Origin: SZUA-287 sp036397975 | Lineage (GTDB): Bacteria; Bacteroidota; Ignavibacteria; UBA10030; UBA6906 | DNA length: 5,664 bases | NCBI GenBank assembly: GCA_036397975.1 | Contig: DASWHW010000211.1 | Location: 1 to 5,664 of the forward strand | Direction of reading: 5' to 3' | Shown: piece after piece, positions 1 to 5,664 of the stretch | Position numbering within the stretch: position 1 is the first letter of the stretch | How the letters are laid out: every line of letters begins with the position of its first letter | The notes under the pieces: generated by a model | What the model was told of the DNA's origin: nothing | What the model saw: the letters and a program-made list of their open reading frames with translations, nothing else | Database searches by the model: none | Translations under genes and position numbers: made by a program

Positions 1-1460
1 CTATGTAGTTTGCACTGATTCCTCCAGCGGTTACGAACCAGCCCCCTGCATACAGGTCGGAACCGTCTACAGCAAGCGCGTGAACTTCAAAATTCATTCC
101 GCTTCCGAGTGCGGACCAGATTGTCCCATTCCACATGGCGATATAATTTGCACTGACGCCGCCCGCGGTTGTAAAGTTTCCCCCCGCATAAAGGTCAGTA
201 CCGATCACTGCAAGAGTGCGGACAGGGGCACTCATTCCGCTTCCGAGTGCGGACCAGCTTGTCCCATTCCACATGGCGACGTAGTCTGCACTCCCTCCGC
301 CCGCGGTTGTGAAATTACCTCCCACATAGAGATTGGTACCGATCACCGCAATGGCGCGGACAAGATTATTCACCCCGCTTCCCAATGCCAACCAGCTTGT
401 CCCATTCCACTTTGCGATTCGGTTTACAGTGAGTCCGCCTGCTGTTGTAAAGCTTCCCCCCGCATAGAAGTCCATGCCGTTTACCGCAAGGGCCAAGACT
501 TGATTATTCATCCCACTTCCGAGAACATACCATCTTGTACCGTCGCTTCTGGCAATGTAGTTCACAGTGATGCCGCCCGCGGTTGTGAAGTCTCCACCCG
601 CATAGAGGTCGGTGCCTATCACTGCAAGCGAGCGGACCAGATTGGTCACTTCACTTCCAAGCGCGGACCAGGCTGTTCCGTTCCACCTGGCAAGGTAGTT
701 CGCACTCACCCCGTCTGCAGTTGTAAACAATCCACCTGCATAGAGGTCGGTGCCGACGATCGCAATAGCGCGGACAGTATTATTCATCCCGTTTCCAAGT
801 GCAGACCAGCTTGTCCCGTTCCACTTTGCGATTCGGTTTGCAGTGTTGCCGCCCGCGGTTGTGAAGTCTCCCCCGGCATAAATGTCCGTACCGTTTACCG
901 CAAGGCCTCGAACGGGATTATTCATCCCGCTTCCGAGCGCTGACCAGCTTGTGTCGTTCCACATGGAAATGTAGTTTGCGCTTGTCCCGCCTGCGGCAGT
1001 GAAGTCTCCTCCCGCATAGAGGTTGGTGCCGCTCACCGCAAGGGAGCTAACAGAATTGTTCATCCCGCCTCCGAAAGTCGACCATGTTGTTCCGTTCCAC
1101 CTGGCGATGCCGACGCCGGGGTCTGTGAATCCTCCCCCCGCATAGAGTGTGGTCCCAATCACTGCAAGGGAGTTGACAACGTTATTCACACCGCTTCCGA
1201 GCGCTGACCAGCTGGTCCCGTCCCACTTGGCGATCCGATTTGCGCTGACGCCGCCTGCAGTAGTGAACGTTCCTCCAGCATAGAGATCGGTACCAATTAC
1301 AGCGAGCGCAATGACGATACCATTTGTGCCGCTCCCAACCGCTGACCAACTCGTTCCGCTCCACCTTGCAATATTTAGCGCATTGACGCCGCCTGCTGAC
1401 GAGAAGAATCCTCCGACATAAAGGTCGGTACCGATCACTGCAAGCGAGTAGACTGCATTA
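1..1460 (-). repeat. In-gene tandem array of 138-bp (46-codon) units, at least 11 copies
   Basis: The plus-strand 'cata' marking each LYAGG motif begins at 49, 187, 325, 463, 601, 739, 877, 1015, 1141, 1279 and 1417. Every step is 138 bp except 1015 to 1141, which is 126 bp. All steps are multiples of three, so the array keeps frame throughout. Conservation is visible in the DNA as well as the protein: stretches such as 'accagcttgtcccattccac' recur almost unchanged in several units. This suggests fairly recent duplication or gene conversion. The array runs off the left edge, so the total copy number is unknown. Confidence 0.93.
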
Positions 1461-1822
1461 CTTATCGCGATGTTCAACCCAGGAGAACCAAACCTGTCGT
1501 CCCACAGACTATCCTCAGAGACAACCTCTAACATTTCAGGGTTGCGTAGAAATCTTGGTTTCCCATCGGTGCCTGTGCGCATCTGCCATCCCTTCACGTC
1601 CAAAGCCCCGCTAAACTTTCCATCCATCCGAACGCTGCCGTCGGCATTCAATACCTCCTCAAGGCGAGTCGGCGCCTGATTGGTTACGGTTATTTTCTGA
1701 GCAAAGCAGGGGAAGGAAAATGAACATAGAAGTAGTAAGCGGAGTAACGCTGGTTTCAAGGTTACCTTAAAGAAAAGAGTGGCCAGCAGCGAAGAAGAGA
1801 GTAACCATCGCGTTCCTTGCAT
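1..1822 (-). CDS. Secreted 46-residue-repeat (probable beta-propeller) protein, 3' end cut by window edge
   Basis: The frame stays open from 1822 to the left edge: 607 residues with no stop, so the C-terminus lies outside. Residues 1-42 form a hydrophobic export signal ending PCFAQ. Residues about 43-119 are a small domain (NADGSVRMDGKFSG, then SLWDDRFGSPG). From about residue 120 there are repeats of the form LAVIGTDLYAGG-FTTAGGVSAN-IAMWNGTSWSALGSGMN. The Tyr of LYAGG falls at 135, 181, 227, 269, 315, 361, 407, 453, 499, 545 and 591, so spacing is exactly 46 residues except one of 42. Such units are common in secreted proteins of Ignavibacteria-like bacteria and probably fold as propeller blades; the fold is my inference and the ligand is unknown. 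ATG at 1822 was chosen because GAGGT lies 5 nt upstream. An in-phase TTG at 1759, after AAGGT, would give a tidier signal peptide (MKPALLRLLLLCSFSFPCFA). A C-terminal sorting domain may lie off-window. Confidence 0.9.
   Translation of the reverse strand, partial: MQGTRWLLSSSLLATLFFKVTLKPALLRLLLLCSFSFPCFAQKITVTNQAPTRLEEVLNADGSVRMDGKFSGALDVKGWQMRTGTDGKPRFLRNPEMLEVVSEDSLWDDRFGSPGLNIAISNAVYSLAVIGTDLYVGGFFSSAGGVNALNIARWSGTSWSAVGSGTNGIVIALAVIGTDLYAGGTFTTAGGVSANRIAKWDGTSWSALGSGVNNVVNSLAVIGTTLYAGGGFTDPGVGIARWNGTTWSTFGGGMNNSVSSLAVSGTNLYAGGDFTAAGGTSANYISMWNDTSWSALGSGMNNPVRGLAVNGTDIYAGGDFTTAGGNTANRIAKWNGTSWSALGNGMNNTVRAIAIVGTDLYAGGLFTTADGVSANYLARWNGTAWSALGSEVTNLVRSLAVIGTDLYAGGDFTTAGGITVNYIARSDGTRWYVLGSGMNNQVLALAVNGMDFYAGGSFTTAGGLTVNRIAKWNGTSWLALGSGVNNLVRAIAVIGTNLYVGGNFTTAGGGSADYVAMWNGTSWSALGSGMSAPVRTLAVIGTDLYAGGNFTTAGGVSANYIAMWNGTIWSALGSGMNFEVHALAVDGSDLYAGGWFVTAGGISANYI
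50..877 (-). repeat. Higher-order 414-bp repeat: two blocks of three 138-bp units
   Basis: Unit-specific variants recur at 414 bp, three units apart. The plus-strand string 'cactttgcgattcggttt' occurs at 408 and again at 822. 'ccgtttaccgcaagg' occurs at 477 and 891. 'accgcaatggcgcgga' at 345 is matched by 'atcgcaatagcgcgga' at 759. In protein terms the NRIAKW variant, the AVNG variant and the RAIA variant each recur at the third unit along. A weaker third copy of the NRIAKW variant lies at 1224, which is 414 minus the 12-bp deletion. Block edges are approximate. I read this as growth of the array by three-unit duplication; selection on alternating blades is an alternative. Confidence 0.7.
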
Positions 1823-1943
1823 GAGGGACCTCATATGTTGAGTGAATAGAGATGTGTGCCCACACGATGGAAGGCTTACACTATTCCACGGATGCAGACA
1901 GTGGTTTTTTGATTCGGAACGCGTTCAAGGGTGGGAAAAGCTA
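1823..1943. other. Gap between the TPR-CHAT gene and the repeat-protein gene
   Basis: These 121 bp separate the TAG of the CHAT gene from the ATG of the repeat gene. I found no GC-rich hairpin followed by a T run on the minus strand, so there is no evident intrinsic terminator, and the repeat gene could be transcribed by read-through. I also found no convincing promoter of either the -35/-10 type or the Bacteroidota TTTG/TAnnTTTG type. The gap contains a perfect 10-bp palindrome, GAACGCGTTC, at 1917-1926, and a short GTGTG-GG-CACAC inverted pair near 1855-1866. Neither can be assigned a role from sequence alone. Confidence 0.5.
1828..1832 (-). promoter_or_regulatory. Ribosome binding site deciding the start of the repeat protein
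   Basis: On the minus strand GAGGT lies 5 nt before the ATG at 1822. It is the best Shine-Dalgarno match in this window. An upstream in-frame ATG at 1834 has no such site. A rival in-frame TTG at 1759 has AAGGT 4 nt upstream (1764-1768) and cannot be excluded, since it would give a compact 20-residue signal peptide. Confidence 0.55.
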
Positions 1944-4697
1944 CTACCTGCCGTCCCCGGTAAGAGAAAATGCAGACCAGTAGAAAGGGTGGGGCATTTG
2001 GCCATTAGAGCGGCCAGAGGCGATAAATTGCCGTTGAGATACCGCAAGGGCTTTGGCAAGTCCTGGGTGGGTGTGAAGGTTCCTGTAAAACATTGAAACA
2101 AGCTGCGAAGTAGCCCGATCCTCCACGAGCCAGAATGGCGCAATCACCGCCTCGGCGCCGGCGACAAGAAAAAAGGTTGGGAAGCTGACGACGTCGTGGC
2201 CCGTCCGGATATCGCCGATATTCCCAACGACATACCCTGTCTCACAGGCACTAAGAAGCACCAGTCGAGGATTGATTTGAAGACGTGCTATTTCGTTCAG
2301 CTCCAGCGATCTGTCCGCACTGAGAATGTACGAGTTCAAGGGGTATCGCTCGTTTATCTTTCCATGTGCCGCAATATGAATGATGTCAAAACCTCCAATA
2401 GCATTGAGGATGGCATCAGCGCTCGCATCTGTGGATGCAAGAAGTTTTGCACCATAATAGAAGCTGACAATGTTGTTCACTTCTTCCTCTGCAAACGGCA
2501 GGGAGGTATTATCAGGCAAAATGGCGAGAAGGGATTTGGCCGGGCGAACTGACCTTCTTCTATCCACAAACAGCGACGCAGAGGGGAGATAGCTCATGCT
2601 GTGTTCCTCGATGAGGAATGTCTCTGAACCGTCACCATCACGAGATATCAAAGATTGAAATGGAACAAATTGCAATCCTCCGTCCGGGATAATATTGATG
2701 CAATCATCCGGCTGCAGCATTCCGGACTGAAAGATTGGGGCAACAAGTGAATTGTACAGAAATTTGGCTGGCCCCATCCACATAGTATCGTTCTGCGATT
2801 CCTTTCCTCTCAAGATCGCCCCCCGAAAAACATCGGCAAGAGAGTTCAGCTCAACCGGGGAGATGTCCAGCTTTTGCAGGGAAGCAGTCTCTGCCCGGAC
2901 AGCAAATGCATACACCGACTTCTCGCCTAAGAAATATTCGATGAGAACCTCGCGTGGACCAAGTGACTGCTGGACTTCATTCAATGTTGCTGACTGCATC
3001 TGTGCCATCGGGGTTGCGGCCGGGGGTAATACCGGGGTCTTCGCGCTTCTTTGGTCCGCTTTTGCAAATTTTGTTGCGAGCTTTTCTATGCTTGAAAAAT
3101 CTTCAGGATTGTTTTCAACCTTTTCAAGCAGGCGAACATAATTCGTCCAAAACTGTTCTTCGTCCAACCCGTGCGGAAGTCTCATTGAGAGTTGGCGTTG
3201 CCCCCAAAACGGTAACGTGCGAGCTCTTTCCAGGTAACAAAAAGCTTCGTCCATTTTGTTCTGGTTGGCGAGCAGTTCCACTAACTGTGTGTATGTATCC
3301 CTTCGTGCTTTGGACAAATCCATGACGCTATTGTAAAAACTCAGGCCCGGAGATTGTGAAATGAGGTGCTTTTCGTATTCGGCATCGTACTGGTCCGCGA
3401 GGCTTGTTAACAGGGACTCAGCTACGGACGTTCGATTTGTTTCGAGTGCAATGCGCACCAGGAATCTGTTCCGATATGTTCCCCAGTTGGCTATATCCTT
3501 TCGGTGGAGAATCCGCTCAGCCCGTTCATACTCCTGCATCATGATGAGGCTTCCCGCGTAATCCATGAGAGACGCATCCATGCCAATGAGATAGTTCAAG
3601 GAATCCCGCAAGTGCACCACAGTTGCGAATACCTTGGAGGCTTCTTGCCAGTTTCCCGAGCTGGCCAGTTTGTGGGCTTTCCATGTCAATGAGTAGATTC
3701 TTCCCTCGCCTGAGACCTCTACCTCGGCTTCGGCAAAAGAACCGAAGCTTTCGGGGAGTCCCTGCATATCAAAGCGGACATGATCGAGTGATCGTGCTGC
3801 CACTTCTTTTCCCCAGGCATATCCGATGGCAGTACTCAGTTCGAGACTTCTTAACCGGTATTTATACGATAGTCCTTTCCATCTGCTGTCAAATGGAATC
3901 CCGAGCGTAACATGATAGTAGCTGTCCGCCAGTCCTCGCTTGTCGCCAATCTTCTTTCTAATTGCGAATGCTGCGAGATGATGCCGCATCGCAAGCGTTT
4001 CCCTCACAATAAAACCCATGTTATCGAGGGTAGTTGCTTCTCCAATTTTATCATCCACCTGCCTGTAGAGTGTCAGCGCAGAATCATAATAAGCCGAGAC
4101 GACAGAATCCTTCATTCCTGCGTACCAGTAAAGCACACCTATTTGACGAAGAGCGTCCGCTTCTCCCTGGGGATCGTTGGCTCGTCGGGCAATTGTAGCG
4201 CTGCGCTCTTGATTTTCCATCGCGCTGTCGTATTGTGCCCGCGTGAATGCGATTAGCCCAAGGAGATTGAAGCATCGTCCAGTGTATGATTCCTCTGCAG
4301 TCGCTTTCGGATGAGAGAGGATCTCACGGGCGAGAAATTCCGCGCTGTCAAGATTGCCGAGGTGAAAGAAAGTGAATGCCAGGTTCAGGTTATCTGACAG
4401 TTCTCCAGGTGAACTCCCATCCAGCAGCACCAAGAACTCGGCGTGTGCATTGTAAAGCTCCCCTCGCATCAGGAGGGTAGAAGCGTAGAGCCGTCGTGCT
4501 TCCAAACTGTCGGGATAGTCGGCGACCAGTGTTGCCAACGATTCTTCCGCTTGTTTTAGATTCCAGTTCTTTGAATGATCTTCGGAAACCGATAACCTGC
4601 TGGTGTACGTGGGACGGAGGGCAAACAGTATGAGAAAGGCAATAAGAAAAAGGAACAGCGAAAAAAGTTTACTGGCTCGCGAGGTAGGTGAACGCAT
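1944..4697 (-). CDS. Membrane-anchored TPR-CHAT protein (caspase-like protease domain)
   Basis: 917 residues, apparently complete. Residues 11-27 are strongly hydrophobic after a basic start (MRSPTSRASK), a signal anchor or signal peptide that puts the rest outside the cytoplasm. Residues about 45-500 are helical TPR-type repeats, for example around 45-90, 140-175, 180-215 and 340-395. A Pro/Ala-rich linker (about 552-568) leads to a CHAT domain (about 572-917). Its hallmarks are IIPDGGLQFVPF (669-680), SYLPSASL, HIAAHG with probable catalytic His778, LLSACETG with probable nucleophile Cys818, AGAEAVIAPFWLVEDRAT, and the ending YWSAFSLTGDGR. CHAT is a clan CD cysteine peptidase family related to caspases and separase; both dyad residues are present, so activity is plausible. 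The ATG overlaps the anti-sigma gene's end by 29 bp and has no clear Shine-Dalgarno, implying translational coupling. The substrate is unknown; the adjacent anti-sigma factor is a candidate. Confidence 0.95.
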   Translation of the reverse strand: MRSPTSRASKLFSLFLFLIAFLILFALRPTYTSRLSVSEDHSKNWNLKQAEESLATLVADYPDSLEARRLYASTLLMRGELYNAHAEFLVLLDGSSPGELSDNLNLAFTFFHLGNLDSAEFLAREILSHPKATAEESYTGRCFNLLGLIAFTRAQYDSAMENQERSATIARRANDPQGEADALRQIGVLYWYAGMKDSVVSAYYDSALTLYRQVDDKIGEATTLDNMGFIVRETLAMRHHLAAFAIRKKIGDKRGLADSYYHVTLGIPFDSRWKGLSYKYRLRSLELSTAIGYAWGKEVAARSLDHVRFDMQGLPESFGSFAEAEVEVSGEGRIYSLTWKAHKLASSGNWQEASKVFATVVHLRDSLNYLIGMDASLMDYAGSLIMMQEYERAERILHRKDIANWGTYRNRFLVRIALETNRTSVAESLLTSLADQYDAEYEKHLISQSPGLSFYNSVMDLSKARRDTYTQLVELLANQNKMDEAFCYLERARTLPFWGQRQLSMRLPHGLDEEQFWTNYVRLLEKVENNPEDFSSIEKLATKFAKADQRSAKTPVLPPAATPMAQMQSATLNEVQQSLGPREVLIEYFLGEKSVYAFAVRAETASLQKLDISPVELNSLADVFRGAILRGKESQNDTMWMGPAKFLYNSLVAPIFQSGMLQPDDCINIIPDGGLQFVPFQSLISRDGDGSETFLIEEHSMSYLPSASLFVDRRRSVRPAKSLLAILPDNTSLPFAEEEVNNIVSFYYGAKLLASTDASADAILNAIGGFDIIHIAAHGKINERYPLNSYILSADRSLELNEIARLQINPRLVLLSACETGYVVGNIGDIRTGHDVVSFPTFFLVAGAEAVIAPFWLVEDRATSQLVSMFYRNLHTHPGLAKALAVSQRQFIASGRSNGQMPHPFYWSAFSLTGDGR

Positions 4698-5394
4698 TCA
4701 GTTTCGAACGGGTCTGTTCGCCATTGGGGAAGAGTGTTTCTACCCGCCAAAGATAACTCATACCGGGTTCAAGAACAACGGAGGGGGGGAGTTCCAGAGT
4801 TGTATCCGCGAGTTCCCTCTTCCACATGGTAATTCCCCGCGCGTCGTACAAGATGAACCGGTATTCAAATGAATGAGGAATAGACCGCCAGGAGAAAACC
4901 GGCTTGGTCGTCGAAAACGTCGCTCCATCCTCCGGAGCAAGGATTTCCATTGGTTGTGCCGCGTTCGGAGTTCTGAACTGAGGGACCGGGTCTTCTGTGA
5001 CGTTCGAGTATAACAGAAAGAGAACGGCGACGGCAGCACCACCGGCGAGTGAAACCCGAAAAGGATTGTTGAGTAGATAGTTGAACAGGCCGGGGCGATT
5101 GGACTTCGATGGCCTTACAAAGCGATCTGCCTTTTCTCTGGTAGCTTCATCCACTATATGGCCCTCACCCGCCATTACATCGTCAATGCGAATTGCAGCC
5201 GCTAGTTGACCTGCACAGACAGGACAATCCGCAAGGTGCGATTCTATCGTCTCTCGCTGGACAGGTTCGAGCCGGTCTTCAATATAGAGAATGACGTCCG
5301 CTTCCGGGATGTGCGTTCCGTCCATATATGGTTTCATATTGTATTGTACGGATGAGTGATCATCTTTTTCTAAAGGTTCATTTCGGCGAACCAT
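4669..5394 (-). CDS. Zinc-finger transmembrane anti-sigma factor with Ig/FN3-like outer domain
   Basis: 241 residues. Residues about 28-70 form an anti-sigma zinc-finger domain (zf-HC2/ZAS type): after ILYIEDRLEPVQRETIESHL comes the HxxxCxxC motif, with His53, Cys57 and Cys60. Residues 113-131 (RVSLAGGAAVAVLFLLYSN) are a single transmembrane helix. A stalk of about 16 residues (NVTEDPVPQFRTPNAA) leads to an outer domain (149-240). Its pattern (ILAPEDGATF, PVFSWR, EYRFILYDARG, LEPGMSYLWRVE) fits an Ig/FN3-like beta sandwich. Such proteins bind their sigma factor in the cytoplasm and release it on a signal from outside. The chosen ATG overlaps the sigma gene by 17 bp. Met20 (ATG at 5337) is a plausible alternative start, just ahead of the zinc finger, though it too lacks a good Shine-Dalgarno. 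Position between the sigma gene and the CHAT gene strongly supports the call. Confidence 0.9.
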   Translation of the reverse strand: MVRRNEPLEKDDHSSVQYNMKPYMDGTHIPEADVILYIEDRLEPVQRETIESHLADCPVCAGQLAAAIRIDDVMAGEGHIVDEATREKADRFVRPSKSNRPGLFNYLLNNPFRVSLAGGAAVAVLFLLYSNVTEDPVPQFRTPNAAQPMEILAPEDGATFSTTKPVFSWRSIPHSFEYRFILYDARGITMWKRELADTTLELPPSVVLEPGMSYLWRVETLFPNGEQTRSKLNAFTYLASQ

Positions 5395-5664
5395 TTCTCA
5401 AGCGGGCAATAGCCTTTCGCAATGTATAATACACCCGCTGTTGAGGAGTGATGCGGAGGGCTTTTGCGATTTCTGCTCCCGTCATTTCTTCCCAAAAATA
5501 AAGTCGTACAATCAGCTTTTCTTGTTTGGGCAACTCTGCCAAGCGATGTTCCAGCCATGTGAGTAATTCTTTTTCTTCCATACTGGGTTGTGTCGAACCC
5601 GTCTGCCCTAATTCTTCGTGAAACGGGACAATTGTCGGTTTCCAATCCTGTCTTCGCGATACTT
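5378..5664 (-). CDS. Sigma-70 family RNA polymerase sigma factor, region 4 (5' end cut by window edge)
   Basis: The visible 94 residues end in a typical sigma region 4: AELPKQEKLIVRLYFWEEMT, then the helix-turn-helix GAEIAKALRITPQQRVYYTL and the tail RKAIARLRNGSPK. An ATG at 5581 would give only 67 residues, but the same frame stays open for 27 more codons to the right edge (PTIVPFHEELGQTGSTQPS and before). The gene is therefore cut by the window rather than short, and regions 1-3 lie outside. Region 4 contacts the -35 promoter element and the RNA polymerase beta flap. An ECF (group 4) sigma is likely given the adjacent ZAS anti-sigma, but the FEEGLT-like turn (YFWEEMTGAEIAK) also resembles FliA/SigB-type sigmas, so the group is not settled. 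Its stop lies inside the start of the anti-sigma gene, a classic sigma/anti-sigma overlap. Confidence 0.88.
   Translation of the reverse strand, partial: VSRRQDWKPTIVPFHEELGQTGSTQPSMEEKELLTWLEHRLAELPKQEKLIVRLYFWEEMTGAEIAKALRITPQQRVYYTLRKAIARLRNGSPK

Noticed and set aside
80..943. A 287-codon plus-strand open frame, itself repetitive (HSASECGPACPIPHGD-like units)
   Set aside because: It is the antisense shadow of the 138-bp repeats. Because the unit length is a multiple of three and the units are nearly identical, a stop-free antisense frame in one unit stays stop-free in the next. The Cys/Pro-rich product has no family resemblance, whereas the minus-strand frame gives a well-known secreted repeat.
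1..1460. CRISPR-like regular repeat spacing
   Set aside because: The period is 138 bp, the whole unit is conserved with no unique spacers, and the array is a continuous coding frame, so it is a protein repeat.
1855..1866. GTGTG-GG-CACAC as a transcription terminator
   Set aside because: The loop is only 2 nt, the stem is 5 bp and no T run follows on the minus strand.
2752..3325. Overlapping plus-strand open frames opposite the TPR-CHAT gene
   Set aside because: They lie entirely inside a convincing minus-strand gene, show no recognisable domain and have no ribosome binding site support.
4556..4872. Short frames on both strands around the anti-sigma/CHAT junction
   Set aside because: They are out-of-frame readings of the two overlapping real genes and have low-complexity, unrecognisable products.
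5378..5581. A complete 67-residue stand-alone region-4 sigma-like protein
   Set aside because: The frame continues without a stop from the ATG at 5581 to the right edge, and no Shine-Dalgarno precedes that ATG, so a truncated larger sigma factor is more likely.
1944..5664. A type III-E CRISPR effector locus
   Set aside because: The TPR-CHAT and sigma pairing is suggestive, but there is no Cas7-11 (gRAMP), Cas1/Cas2 or CRISPR array in the window, and the CHAT protein here carries a membrane segment.

Overview
The window looks like chromosomal DNA from a free-living bacterium of the Bacteroidota/Chlorobi (FCB) group, of roughly even base composition. The best guess is an Ignavibacteria- or Kapabacteria-like lineage. 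That placement is inferred from the style of the secreted repeat protein (units of the form LYAGGxFTTAGGVSANxIAxWNGTSWSALGSGMN), from the membrane anti-sigma factor, and from weak or absent Shine-Dalgarno sequences before several genes. No marker gene is present to prove it.

All credible genes lie on the minus strand, so the window reads from right to left. At the right edge is the 3' part of a sigma-70 family sigma factor (5378-5664), cut by the window end and showing region 4 with its helix-turn-helix. It overlaps a 241-residue membrane anti-sigma factor (4669-5394) with an N-terminal HxxxCxxC zinc-binding domain, one transmembrane helix and an Ig/FN3-like outer domain. That gene overlaps by 29 bp a 917-residue protein (1944-4697) with an N-terminal membrane anchor or signal, a long TPR superhelix and a complete C-terminal CHAT (caspase-like) protease domain with an apparent His778/Cys818 dyad. 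After a 121-bp gap with no terminator that I can see comes a secreted protein (1-1822, cut at its 3' end by the left edge). It has a signal sequence, a small N-terminal domain and at least eleven 46-residue repeats.

The first three genes overlap and almost certainly form one transcription unit. The simplest reading is a signalling module: the anti-sigma factor holds the sigma factor at the membrane, and the TPR-CHAT protein, predicted to sit on the outer face, either senses a partner or cleaves the anti-sigma factor to release the sigma factor. The order sigma / anti-sigma / TPR-CHAT recalls the TPR-CHAT protease and sigma-factor link of type III-E CRISPR systems, but no cas gene or CRISPR array is present here. 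The repeat protein may be the output or a partner of the module, or an unrelated neighbour. No RNA genes, mobile elements or CRISPR arrays were seen.
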